A DNA stretch of 39,930 nucleotides from Akkermansia muciniphila. Lineage in GTDB: Bacteria > Verrucomicrobiota > Verrucomicrobiia > Chthoniobacterales > Chthoniobacteraceae. Each line of letters begins with the position of its first letter. Within the stretch, counting starts at the first letter, position 1. Shown here piece by piece: positions 1 to 7,806 of the stretch. Made by a program: the position numbers and the translations under genes. The stretch spans positions 1 through 39,930 of the forward strand of contig CAMCIN010000005.1 in the NCBI GenBank assembly GCA_945874745.1. The letters are read 5' to 3'. Under the pieces are notes generated by a model. It did no database searches and had not been told where the DNA came from. It was given only the letters and a program-made list of their open reading frames with translations.

Positions 1-1
1 G

Positions 2-2407
2 TTGGAAGAGGCCCGTTCTGGAGTGACGGTCCAGCGAGAGCAACAGCCTACCCCCTTGGAGATCGAGTCCCGCCGACAAGAGCTGGACTTGCTGCGCAGC
101 AAGCTGGAGGCCACCGGCCTCGAGCTGGAACAGGTCAAATCAGAGAAAGAGCAACTCAAAGCGGAGCGGGATCAGCTTCTGGAAGGCAGACGCCTGGAAG
201 GCGAGGGCGGGGACCGCGCCTCCTCGATCAGCGAACGGACAGTGCAGGGCCTGCGCCGGTCCATTGACGCACAATCCAAGGCGGTCAGTTCCTTGACCCG
301 CGAGCGCGATGCGCTGTCTGAGGAGCGGGACGCGCTAGCTGCTGAGCTCAAGGGCCTGCGAACCACGTCGGAAAAGGAAGCCGAAGAGTCTCGGGGCAGG
401 GTCGCCACAGCGGAAGCAAAGGCCGCCGAGCTGCAGGGGATCAAATCGGCAGACGACGCCCGCATCCGCGAACTCAACGGGCTTTTCACTGCAGAGCGGG
501 ACAAGGCAAACCGGCTGGAAGTGGAGCTGGCTACCCTTCAAAAACAACTTTCAGAACTGCGCCACGAACTGGAGGAGTCCACCCTCCGGCTGGATTCCGA
601 GCAACGTAAGGCGGACGCAGAGCTTTCCGCCGCACGTTCGGCGACTGAGTCAGCGATTGTGGCGACGCGTTTGGAAAACGCCGAGAAATTGGCGGAGCTT
701 GACGCCCAGCGGCTGCAGGCATTGGAAGCGAAAGCAGCGGCAGAGGTGCGTGCAGCCGATGTCGAACGTGGCAAATCTGTCGCCGAGAGCCGGTGCAAAG
801 ATCTGGAAGCCGACTTGGAGAGCTTGCGCACCGAGAACTCCAGCCTGGGCCAGAGACTGGCGGACGCGCTCAAGGAACGGGACGACACCATCGCCCAGAT
901 CAACGAGGATCATCGTTTACTGCTCGAGCGCACGACTTCGCACCTTCAAGACCTCTTGGCGCAGGAGCAAACACTGCACGCAAAGGATTTGGAGGCGGCG
1001 AAAGAGGCCGGCCGGATGGCTCTGGACCAGGCGTCCCGCCAGCACGCGGGCGAGATCTCCGCGCTACAAAGCACGCTCGACACAGGGAAGGCCGACCACA
1101 CTCAGGCCATCGAGCAGGTGCGTCTCCAACTGGACACGCGGATTGCCGAACACCAGCGGGCGATCGAGACTTTGCAGGCGACCAACGCCGCGACCATGGA
1201 ACTCACCAAGGCGCAGCACCAGCAGGTCGTCGATTCGCTCCAGCTGGCACACGACGAGGCGCTGTCCGCCCTCCGGAAAGCCAAGGACGACGAGGTAGAT
1301 GATATTGAGGCGGCCTCCAAGGAAACCATTCTCAGGCTGGAGGCGGAACGCAACCAGCTCATCACGGAACGCAGCCGCCAGATGGCCGACATCAAGGCGG
1401 CCCACGACGAGCAACTCGCCCTCACCCGGGCAGAGCACGAAAAGGCGCTGGCTGGCGCGCTGGCCGAACGCACCTCCGCGGTGGCGGAACGCGACCAGCG
1501 CCTCACAAACCTGACTTCCGACCGGGACCGCCGCATCGCCGAATGGGTGACACGCTACGAAGCCTTGCAGGCCCAACATGCGCGAGTGGTGTCCACGCTC
1601 TCTTCCGAGCGCGACGCTGCGATGCTCCAGAAAGACCAGCAGATTGCAGAAACCCACGCCGAACGGGACCGCCGCATCGCCAAGCTCGTGGCGGACCATA
1701 GACAGGCCTCCGCCACGCTGGCAGCCTCCAAGGATTTTGAGATCGCCAAGATCCGCGAGGATTTGAACACGGCGCGGGTCGACGGCGACCGCCTCCGCGC
1801 GGCACTGGCCGACGCCGAGCGCCGCTATCCCGGCGAAATCACACGGCTGCGCGAGGATCTGGACGCTTCCCGGAACGAGGCCTCGGAACTCACCGCGCGT
1901 CTGGCAGCCGCAGAAAGCGACTCCCGGCGCCGCTTCGACCAACTCACACGCGAGCGGGAGGCGCTCCTCAACGAGAAAGTCACCCTCCTTGCCCTGCTGG
2001 AGGAAACCCGGGAGGCGCTGCGCACCCGGACAGAAGAGTTTTCCAAACAAGTCGAACTGCTCATGCGTCAGCGTGAAGAAGCGCGCTCCGCGGCAGACAC
2101 CGCCCGAGCCTCCTCCCGCGAACAGGCGTTCGCTCTGGAGCGCGAGCGCAACGAGCTCCTCCGGGGAGAGACCGAGCAGCGCGAACGCAACGAACGCGAG
2201 CTGGCTCGTCTGCGCCGGGAACGCGACAGCGCGGTCCGGCAGCGCGACACCCTGCGCGAGCGGGCCGACGTCCTTCTGGAACGCCAGCAGCACCTCCTTG
2301 AAGACCTCTCCCGCCCGGCAGCCTCCTCCACGCAAGCCTCAAGCTGGGAGCCCAAAGGGATGTCAGGGGTGAACGCGCCCCGCCTTTCGAACCCAGACGC
2401 CCGCTGA
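2..2407 (+). CDS. Long coiled-coil protein, 5' end cut by window edge
   Basis: I do not recognise a specific family. The frame is open to the left edge and the first in-frame start-like codon is a TTG at base 2, so the true N-terminus probably lies outside the window. The visible 801 residues are almost entirely Glu/Arg/Ala/Leu/Gln-rich heptads with very few helix breakers, the pattern of one long coiled coil, as in SMC-like, KfrA-like or cytoskeletal proteins. Short blocks recur around residues 490-560: variants of AERDQRLTNLTSDRDRRIAE and AERDRRIAKLVADH, which suggests internal duplication. The last 35 or so residues are Ser/Pro/Ala-rich and look unstructured. No ATPase motif, membrane segment or signal peptide is visible in this part. 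It converges on larE with about 50 bp between. A structural or scaffold role is inference only; the missing N-terminus may carry the informative domain. Confidence 0.75.
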   Translation: MEEARSGVTVQREQQPTPLEIESRRQELDLLRSKLEATGLELEQVKSEKEQLKAERDQLLEGRRLEGEGGDRASSISERTVQGLRRSIDAQSKAVSSLTRERDALSEERDALAAELKGLRTTSEKEAEESRGRVATAEAKAAELQGIKSADDARIRELNGLFTAERDKANRLEVELATLQKQLSELRHELEESTLRLDSEQRKADAELSAARSATESAIVATRLENAEKLAELDAQRLQALEAKAAAEVRAADVERGKSVAESRCKDLEADLESLRTENSSLGQRLADALKERDDTIAQINEDHRLLLERTTSHLQDLLAQEQTLHAKDLEAAKEAGRMALDQASRQHAGEISALQSTLDTGKADHTQAIEQVRLQLDTRIAEHQRAIETLQATNAATMELTKAQHQQVVDSLQLAHDEALSALRKAKDDEVDDIEAASKETILRLEAERNQLITERSRQMADIKAAHDEQLALTRAEHEKALAGALAERTSAVAERDQRLTNLTSDRDRRIAEWVTRYEALQAQHARVVSTLSSERDAAMLQKDQQIAETHAERDRRIAKLVADHRQASATLAASKDFEIAKIREDLNTARVDGDRLRAALADAERRYPGEITRLREDLDASRNEASELTARLAAAESDSRRRFDQLTREREALLNEKVTLLALLEETREALRTRTEEFSKQVELLMRQREEARSAADTARASSREQAFALERERNELLRGETEQRERNERELARLRRERDSAVRQRDTLRERADVLLERQQHLLEDLSRPAASSTQASSWEPKGMSGVNAPRLSNPDAR

Positions 2408-2456
2408 CAGCAGCGCTGGGTTGGCCCGAGATGCCCCCCTTGCTGCAAAGCAGAGT

Positions 2457-3281
2457 TCAGGAAGCGCGGTAGCCCCGGGGATCAATCTCGACCGCCGCGT
2501 AACCCACTGCACGGAGCCCCGCCTCCAGCTGGTGCCCAGCCTCGGGCAATTTGCTCATTTCCTCCGGGGCGATCTGCACCCGGGCCAGTGGCGCTAACGC
2601 AACGCCCTCGGCGCCTGGGGCGACCTCTTGCTCGATATGCCTGACCCGAAAGACTGAAAAGCCCAGACTGCGCACCCATTCCTCCCCGGCCTCGACCATG
2701 GCGAGTGCCTGTGCCGTGACCGGCGTCCCGTGGGGGATCCGAGAGGACAGACAAGGCTGCGCAGGGGCATCCGCCGTGGGGAGCCCGATCGCGCGGGAGG
2801 CAGAACGGATTTCCTCCTTGGTGAGCCCAGCGTCACGCAGGGGAGCAAGCACCTGAAACTCCGCCGCAGCCTGCCGCCCCGGCCGGACCTGCCGCATGTC
2901 GTCAGCATTCTCACCGTAGGCTAGACCGCGGAAATTCCGGCTTTCGGCCATCCGCTCCAAGTTGGCGAACAACTCCGCCTTACAAAAGTAACACCGGTTG
3001 ACTGGATTCTGCGCGTAATCGGGATTTTCAAGCTCTCCCGTGGGGACGACCTCGACGGGGGCATCAATCGCAGCCGCGAGGGCGAGCGCCTCGGCGAGCG
3101 CCTTGCGCGGAAGACTTGGGCTGTCGGCGATCACCCCAAGCATGCCTTCCCGGCCGAGGGTGTGGCGGGCCTCCGCCAAAAGGTAGGCGCTATCGACTCC
3201 CCCCGAATAGGCGACAAGCAGCGGAGCATGGCGCTGTAACGCCAGCCGCAACGCATCTTGTTTGGCCCGAAGCAGCTCCAT
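2457..3281 (-). CDS. larE: LarE-like ATP-dependent sacrificial sulfur transferase
   Basis: LarE uses ATP to activate a carboxylate of the nickel-pincer cofactor precursor and installs sulfur, in L. plantarum by sacrificing its own Cys176. This 274-residue protein has the PP-loop SGGVDS at 26-31, typical of N-type ATP pyrophosphatases, and the family block PCLSSRIP with Cys177 at the matching place. It also carries a CYFC pair (Cys97 and Cys100), so three cysteines are available. From memory, a LarE subclass with three cysteines binds an iron-sulfur cluster and recycles sulfur; assigning this protein there is inference. The ATG lies 9 bp after the hemQ stop, so it is the last gene of adk-fmt-hemQ-larE. 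No larB, larC or lactate racemase gene is in the window, so its acceptor may be something other than the nickel-pincer cofactor. The family assignment is firm; the exact substrate is not. Confidence 0.88.
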   Translation of the reverse strand: MELLRAKQDALRLALQRHAPLLVAYSGGVDSAYLLAEARHTLGREGMLGVIADSPSLPRKALAEALALAAAIDAPVEVVPTGELENPDYAQNPVNRCYFCKAELFANLERMAESRNFRGLAYGENADDMRQVRPGRQAAAEFQVLAPLRDAGLTKEEIRSASRAIGLPTADAPAQPCLSSRIPHGTPVTAQALAMVEAGEEWVRSLGFSVFRVRHIEQEVAPGAEGVALAPLARVQIAPEEMSKLPEAGHQLEAGLRAVGYAAVEIDPRGYRAS

Positions 3282-3290
3282 AAAGGCAGG

Positions 3291-4115
3291 CTAGAGAAGG
3301 ACACGCCGGAAGAGCTCGTCCAAGGGCACGCTCAGGCCAATATAAAAGTCACCGAATTCCGCGTACTTCACGCTGACTGCGTCAAAACGCATCTTGTAGA
3401 CAATGTCCTTGATGTAATAAGTATCGTGCGCAAAGAGGGTGACGCCCCATTCCGCATCATCCAGGCCCGTACTGCCCGTGATGAGCTGCAAGATTTTGCC
3501 GTGGTACTGGCGCCCGACCCGGCCGTGTCCCGCCATGAGGGCCTTGCGCTCTGCAAAGGACAATTCGTACCAGTTTTGCTCTGGGTTGCGGCGTTTGCTC
3601 ATGGGGTAAAAGCAAAACACCTCCCAGTTGGGGAGCGTCGGGTAGAGCTTGTCCTTTCCGTACTTTGCCATGCGTACCTTGAACTCCTCCATGCTCTTCT
3701 CAAACTCGTCCGAACCGGCCCGCAAATCCTGTTCCTTCTCCAGGGTCAGCGCGTACTCCTCCGGAGAGGTGACATATTCGCTTTCCTCCGTGAGGGACAA
3801 GAAGCTGTAGACGGGTGTGAGCACATCAGGCCCGAGGCTCAGGGAGAGGCGCTTTTCAAAGGCGTTAGCCTGGTGCAGGTCCGGGGTGAGGAGCATGAAG
3901 GCGATGTCGGCCTTTGGGGAAACCACGCTAAAGACGAGCAACTGCGTGTGCTCTACGGCGCGGATCTCCTGAATCAACTCCGTGAGATGCGTTTTCGCGG
4001 CGATGCGCTCGTCTGAATTGAGCATGGCCCACTGGCCGTGTTCCACCCGGTAGAACAGATGCAGGACGTGCCACCCTTTTTCGGGGACCAACGGAGTTAC
4101 GGAAGACGAGGACAT
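3291..4115 (-). CDS. hemQ: HemQ, coproheme decarboxylase (chlorite dismutase family)
   Basis: HemQ oxidatively decarboxylates two propionates of Fe-coproporphyrin III to give protohaem b, the last step of the coproporphyrin-dependent haem pathway, in the cytoplasm. The 274-residue protein belongs to the chlorite dismutase superfamily. It has the diagnostic C-terminal half: FYPMSKRR at 169-176, where Tyr170 matches the catalytic tyrosine; NWYELSFAERKALMAGHGRVGR at 181-202, where His197 is the expected proximal haem ligand; then the ITGSTGLDDAEWGV block at 212-225 and a KMRFDAVSVKYAEFGDFY tail at 241-258. The length matches HemQ rather than short chlorite dismutases. It sits 33 bp after fmt and 9 bp before larE. 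The other haem genes of this pathway (hemY, cpfC) are not nearby. Confidence 0.93.
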   Translation of the reverse strand: MSSSSVTPLVPEKGWHVLHLFYRVEHGQWAMLNSDERIAAKTHLTELIQEIRAVEHTQLLVFSVVSPKADIAFMLLTPDLHQANAFEKRLSLSLGPDVLTPVYSFLSLTEESEYVTSPEEYALTLEKEQDLRAGSDEFEKSMEEFKVRMAKYGKDKLYPTLPNWEVFCFYPMSKRRNPEQNWYELSFAERKALMAGHGRVGRQYHGKILQLITGSTGLDDAEWGVTLFAHDTYYIKDIVYKMRFDAVSVKYAEFGDFYIGLSVPLDELFRRVLL

Positions 4116-4148
4116 AATCCCCCGATCATGCCCCCGCCACGCAGGCGG

Positions 4149-5102
4149 TCAAGGAAGCCCCGCGGCGCCCAGCACAATCCCTGCCGAAAGCGGGTTGCCG
4201 CGCAGAAATTCAGCCGCTCGCAAGCGCTTTTTGCCCTCCAACTGCACCTCTGTCAGCCACACGGAGCGCTCACCCGCCGCAACCAGAATCCCGCGGCGTT
4301 CGGTGCCGAGGACGGTTCCCCGCTGCGCCCCCCCCGCTGAGGTCCGGCTTTGGATCACCGAAAAAACCTTGAGCTTTCGCGCCCCCTCCCCCGGCAGGAC
4401 TGTGTAGGCTCCGGGCCACGGGTTCATGGCTCGCACCCGCCGGTCCACCGCCTCGGGCGACTCCCAGGAAAGCAAGCCATGCTCCCGGGTGAGCTTCGGA
4501 GCGTAAGTGGCGAGCGCATTGTCCTGGGGGGTTCTGGGAGCGTCTCCTTTCGCGAGCAGTTCCAACGCCGCTTGCAGCGCCTTGGGAGCGAGCAATCCAA
4601 GCCTGTCGTGCAGGCTGCCTCCGGTTTCACGGCGCCCCAATCGAAGCCGCTGCTCCAAGAGAATATCGCCCGTGTCCAATCCCTCCGCCATGTACATGAC
4701 GGTCACGCCGGATTCATGGTCGCCGGCTTCAATCGCAGCCTGGATTGGTGCCGCACCGCGGTACCGGGGGAGGAGAGAGGCGTGCAGGTTGAGGCAGGCA
4801 AGGGTCGGAAGCTCGAGGACCGCTAGGGGCAAAATTTGCCCGTAGGCCATGACGACTAGAACCTCAGGGGTCCACGCGCTCAACGCCTCCACGGCCTTTG
4901 GTTCGCGCAACTTCAGCGGCTGCAAAACAGGGAGGCCTTCTCGCAATGCGATCTGCTTGATTGCTGAAGCCTGTAGTACCTGATGCCGCCCCACAGGCCT
5001 GTCAGGCTGCGTGAGCACCCCGGACACGGTATGACCCGATTGTAAGAGCCACTCCAGAGAGGGCGCCCCGATTTCACCGGTGCCAGCAAAAACAATACGC
5101 AT
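4149..5102 (-). CDS. fmt: Methionyl-tRNA formyltransferase
   Basis: Fmt transfers a formyl group from 10-formyl-tetrahydrofolate to Met-tRNAfMet, making the bacterial initiator tRNA. The 317-residue protein is full length. It starts with MRIVFAGTGEIGAPSLEWLL, the Rossmann-like N-terminus of the family, and carries LNLHASLLPRYRGAAPI at 104-120, which holds the catalytic Asn105 and His107 and the formyl-folate loop. GLDTGDIL follows at 141-148 with catalytic Asp144. The C-terminal OB-like tRNA-binding domain is recognisable from about residue 205 (LTREHGLLSWESPEAVDRRVRAMNPWPGAY). The ATG lies 5 bp after the adk stop, so the two are very likely co-transcribed. fmt often travels with def, which is not present here. 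Confidence 0.96.
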   Translation of the reverse strand: MRIVFAGTGEIGAPSLEWLLQSGHTVSGVLTQPDRPVGRHQVLQASAIKQIALREGLPVLQPLKLREPKAVEALSAWTPEVLVVMAYGQILPLAVLELPTLACLNLHASLLPRYRGAAPIQAAIEAGDHESGVTVMYMAEGLDTGDILLEQRLRLGRRETGGSLHDRLGLLAPKALQAALELLAKGDAPRTPQDNALATYAPKLTREHGLLSWESPEAVDRRVRAMNPWPGAYTVLPGEGARKLKVFSVIQSRTSAGGAQRGTVLGTERRGILVAAGERSVWLTEVQLEGKKRLRAAEFLRGNPLSAGIVLGAAGLP

Positions 5103-5107
5103 CGGAG

Positions 5108-5695
5108 CTATTCCATCGTCCCGATGATCGCACTCAAGATGTCGTAGGTTACCTTCACTGGGGCCTGTGTTGCGTCCAACGTCAGCACCTTCCCGGGCCC
5201 GTAGAAGTCCAATACAGGCTTGGACTCCTCCTCGTAGGTGACCAACCGCCGGCGGATGGTTTCCTCGTTGGCGTCGTCGAAGCGGTTTTCCTTGAGCGCC
5301 CGCTTCTTTAACCTATGGATGAGCGCATCTTGATCTGGACAGCTCAGGTGGAACACTTTACGGACATCCAGGATGTCTCTCATGATTTCAGCCTGCGTCA
5401 CATTCCGCGGTATGCCGTCCAAAATCAGGGTGTCGATGTCCGGCTTGAACTTGCGCATGCCCACCATGTCACCGATGACCGCCATCCACAGTTTGACCGT
5501 CAAGTCGTCAGGAACCAGCTTTCCCTTGCTGGAATAATCCATAAAAGCCTGACCGAGCGGCGTGCGCGTATCGAGCGAGCGAAACACATCCCCGCATGCG
5601 CAGTGGAAGAAACGGGGAATGTTGCCAAGGACCTTTCCCTGTGTCCCCTTTCCGGAACCGGGCGCTCCGAAAATCAAATAGGTGCGGTACTTCAT
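5108..5695 (-). CDS. adk: Adenylate kinase family nucleoside monophosphate kinase
   Basis: The protein catalyses phosphate transfer between ATP and AMP (or another NMP), maintaining adenylate balance in the cytoplasm. It has 195 residues, with a P-loop GAPGSGKGTQ at 10-19 and an NMP-binding segment around GDVFRSLDTRTPLG. The usual DGFPRT is replaced by DGIPRNVTQAE, followed by a LID region KKRALKENRFDDANEETIRRRL that is short and lacks zinc-binding cysteines. It is therefore the short-LID form. The DGIPRN variant and the FHCACGD segment in place of the usual ISTGD make it somewhat divergent, so I call the family rather than strict AMP specificity. It is the first gene of the adk-fmt-hemQ-larE run. 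The 268 bp upstream of the ATG must hold the operon promoter. Confidence 0.85.
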   Translation of the reverse strand: MKYRTYLIFGAPGSGKGTQGKVLGNIPRFFHCACGDVFRSLDTRTPLGQAFMDYSSKGKLVPDDLTVKLWMAVIGDMVGMRKFKPDIDTLILDGIPRNVTQAEIMRDILDVRKVFHLSCPDQDALIHRLKKRALKENRFDDANEETIRRRLVTYEEESKPVLDFYGPGKVLTLDATQAPVKVTYDILSAIIGTME

Positions 5696-5963
5696 GTCGA
5701 AAAGCTGTCAAGAGAACTACGCCGCCTGCAAGTCTGCAAGGCAAAGGATAAGGAGGGCAACCGAGAGACGGCGCGCTCTTTGGACGGGCAGGGCCGCAGG
5801 CCTGCGGCGGCCGAGCAAGATTCGGAGAGGCCGAGGACTGCCTTGCGGGTGGTGTCGCTCAAAGAACTGAGGCGGCAGGTCGGGTCCCAAGCAATGAGTT
5901 CCCAGAGAGCGTTCCTGCAGGGAACGCCCAGCAAAGCAAAAGCGCGGACAGCGGACTCCGTGT

Positions 5964-6146
5964 CTACCGTCCTTGGGTCATCATCATTCCACCCAGGGGA
6001 CCGCGACCCTCCCAAGTGGCAGGACGGTTCCAAGGAATTGCGCTCACTTGGTCTGATTCAGACCGTGGGTCTGTGGCGCACCCCCCGAGCCCAAGGGCGC
6101 CGCCCAACACCAAAGACATTGCTAAGAGCTGTGAAAATAAACGCAT
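5964..6146 (-). CDS. Small 60-residue lipoprotein
   Basis: This small gene encodes a 60-residue protein with a lipoprotein signal peptide: MRLFSQ, a hydrophobic stretch LLAMSLVLGGALGLGG, then a lipobox LGGC with Cys23 as the lipidation site. The mature part is only 38 residues and contains IPWNRPATWEGRGPLGG, a short Pro/Trp-rich segment I remember from small lipoproteins of Verrucomicrobiota. No function is known to me. The start lies 9 bp after the stop of the coiled-coil anchor gene 6156-7043, so the two look like an operon and may act together at the envelope. The clean lipobox and the spacing make this a real gene despite its size. Confidence 0.78.
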   Translation of the reverse strand: MRLFSQLLAMSLVLGGALGLGGCATDPRSESDQVSAIPWNRPATWEGRGPLGGMMMTQGR

Positions 6147-6155
6147 GGCTTGTTA

Positions 6156-7043
6156 CTAGGGAACCGCAGTTGGACTCGCAAACAATTCGTTGGGACTTCC
6201 AGCGTCCGCCACTGACGGGTCGATCAGCTTGGGCACAACCACTACTGTATCCCCCAGCCGGATTTTCTCTTTGCGGCTCCCCTCAGAGTATTCCACGCCG
6301 GCACTCACGTGCTTTGGGCGCACCTCGGTCACCTTCAAATTTGCCACCACCTTGCCTTTGCGCTGTACAGCCAACTGCGTCTCCGGAGTCACGCCGTTCT
6401 TGTCTCCGAGGTCAACGACTACAAAATTCCAGCCCTCGTTGACAGCCACCACAGTGCCCGAGACGGTTTTCTGAATCCCAATTCCGCCGCTCCTCCCGCC
6501 AGACGTTCCCCCGTCGTTGCCGGTTTTGTTTTTTAAAGTGAGCTGCGCGACCCTTCCCTCCAGCTCCACCGCTTTCTGCATCAAACGCTTCTGTTCCGCC
6601 TCAGCCGCTTGCTTTGTTTTGTCTAAATCATCGCTCAACTTTGCCATCTTATCCACCAGCGCCGGATCCGGCGCGGGGGCGACTGGTTTGGCGGCCGCTA
6701 CGGCCTCCTCGAGTTGCCGGGCCAGAGCCTCCGCTTTTTTGGCTTTTTCAGCCACCTCAGCCTCGAGCTTTGTACCTTTGGATTCACTTTCCTTGAGATT
6801 TGTTGAGACTTTGTCCGCCTGCGCCTTCTGTTCCTCGACGGATTTACTCAGCTCCTCGATTCTGGACTGCGCCGTCTTGTTCTCCTCTTTGAGCTTGGCA
6901 GCGCTGGAGACTGTCTCAGTCGCTTTCTGGCTCGTAGACTTTAAGCTACCAGCCAGTTCTTCGGCTTTCTGGCGCGTCAGATACGCAAGGGAAGCCGATA
7001 CCAGCGATAACGCGATCGTCGCGAATAACAGAATCCGAATCAT
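6156..7043 (-). CDS. Membrane-anchored coiled-coil protein with C-terminal beta domain
   Basis: I do not recognise a named family. From the chosen ATG at 7043 the protein has 295 residues. It opens with a single hydrophobic segment (IRILLFATIALSLVSASLAYL) that should anchor it in the inner membrane. A long Lys/Glu/Ala-rich coiled coil to about residue 170 and a Gly/Ser linker follow. The C-terminal beta-rich domain starts VSGTVVAVNEGWNFVVVDLG and contains a GVTPETQLAVQRKGKVVANLKV block, reminiscent of an SH3-like or OB-like fold. A TTG at 7109 would add 22 polar residues, but placing the membrane segment at the very start is more usual for such proteins. The small lipoprotein gene follows after 9 bp, and a periplasmic scaffold role for the pair is inference. 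No transport or enzyme motif is visible. Confidence 0.75.
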   Translation of the reverse strand: MIRILLFATIALSLVSASLAYLTRQKAEELAGSLKSTSQKATETVSSAAKLKEENKTAQSRIEELSKSVEEQKAQADKVSTNLKESESKGTKLEAEVAEKAKKAEALARQLEEAVAAAKPVAPAPDPALVDKMAKLSDDLDKTKQAAEAEQKRLMQKAVELEGRVAQLTLKNKTGNDGGTSGGRSGGIGIQKTVSGTVVAVNEGWNFVVVDLGDKNGVTPETQLAVQRKGKVVANLKVTEVRPKHVSAGVEYSEGSRKEKIRLGDTVVVVPKLIDPSVADAGSPNELFASPTAVP

Positions 7044-7455
7044 ATTCTGGGGGATTTTCTCGGTGCTCTCATGTTGTGGATTTGGTTTCGGCCTCCTCCA
7101 AGAAAACAAGTTTTTCGTTTCAAGTTTGGAAGCAACTGGCGCTCGTTTCTCTCTAGAGAAAGCACTGATACCACAATCGGATTACACTGGAGCACTGCGG
7201 GGGAACTCAGATGGAGGGAGAGGGAAGACGGAAGGGTGTGGATACCAAGAAGGAGCATTAAAAAACATCGGGCCGCCAGCCCTAGGCGCTGGTAGCCAAA
7301 TAGGTAGCCAACTAGACAGCGGACCCGAGAGTCTCGGTGGGCCGAGATTGGGGACTTCTAAAGGCTACCGAGTCTGAAACCAAATACGAGCCTAAATTCC
7401 TCTGAAGCTGGGTCTGAAGCAAGAGGGATGTGGCCAAAAATTCCGGACGGGGAGG
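7044..7455. other. Gene-free stretch upstream of the SRP RNA
   Basis: About 410 bp without a convincing gene on either strand. It should contain the promoter of the minus-strand coiled-coil/lipoprotein pair. A 13-bp palindrome CCGAGA-g-TCTCGG lies at 7325-7337, and the motif GGTAGCCAA occurs twice close together near 7290-7308. I cannot assign either. Confidence 0.4.
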
Positions 7456-7483
7456 TTGAGTTTCCCAGAAAGCGCCTCATACT
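7456..7483 (+). promoter_or_regulatory. Probable sigma70-type promoter of the SRP RNA gene
   Basis: TTGAGT at 7456-7461 and CATACT at 7478-7483 are separated by 16 bp. Each matches four of six consensus bases. The expected start, six bases downstream, falls on the first base of the SRP RNA outer stem at 7490, which is the main reason to believe it. Confidence 0.5.
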
Positions 7484-7489
7484 GACAAA

Positions 7490-7587
7490 GCCGTCAGGGG
7501 TTGCGGATTGAGGGCGAGCAAACCCCGCTAGGGCCGGAAGGCAGCAACGGTAGTTCGACCCTTTTTGTCGCATATCCCTGGCGGCAC
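7490..7587 (+). ncRNA. ffs: Signal recognition particle RNA, small bacterial type (4.5S)
   Basis: The SRP RNA binds Ffh and targets ribosomes making membrane and exported proteins to FtsY. The conserved apical domain is visible: GAGCAAACC, then GGCCGGAAGG tetraloop hairpin, then GCAGCAACGG, at about 7515-7550. The arms fold back. GCCGTCAGGG at 7490-7499 pairs with CCCTGGCGGC at 7576-7585 with one G-U. GCG at 7503-7505 pairs with CGC at 7569-7571. AGGGCGA at 7511-7517 pairs with TCG-A-CCCT at 7555-7562. The roughly 98-nt length and absence of an Alu domain fit the short bacterial form. T-rich sequence follows (around 7592-7635) and could serve as terminator. Ends are uncertain by a few bases. 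Confidence 0.92.
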
Positions 7588-7806
7588 CCGTTTTACATTT
7601 CCATTTTGACTTTTTTTTCTTCAGTTTTTTCCCGCACCGTCCTCACCCGCCCAGCCACTGCGGCCGTCTCCGTAGCGGTACGTTTCCGCTGAGTCTCCCG
7701 CCGCACCCTCCTTCTCTCTAGGGTCCGAGCCTACCAGCCCCTCCGGGGCGCTCCCTTGGGCAATCCTTCTTCTGACTTTCGTCCCCCCCAGCATTCCGCA
7801 CCCCGC

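Noticed and set aside
1064-2335. 423-codon minus-strand frame opposite the coiled-coil gene
   Set aside because: GC-rich third positions keep the antisense frame open; no family features were found.
2441-2451. CTGC-AAA-GCAG hairpin between the coiled-coil gene and larE as a terminator
   Set aside because: A four-base stem with no T tract is too short to support.
5700-5712. TTGACA on the minus strand just before adk
   Set aside because: It is only about 10 bases from the ATG, leaving no room for a -10 box and transcription start.
5315-6442. 375-codon plus-strand frame across adk, the lipoprotein and the coiled-coil gene
   Set aside because: It runs antisense to three supported genes and shows no protein-like features.
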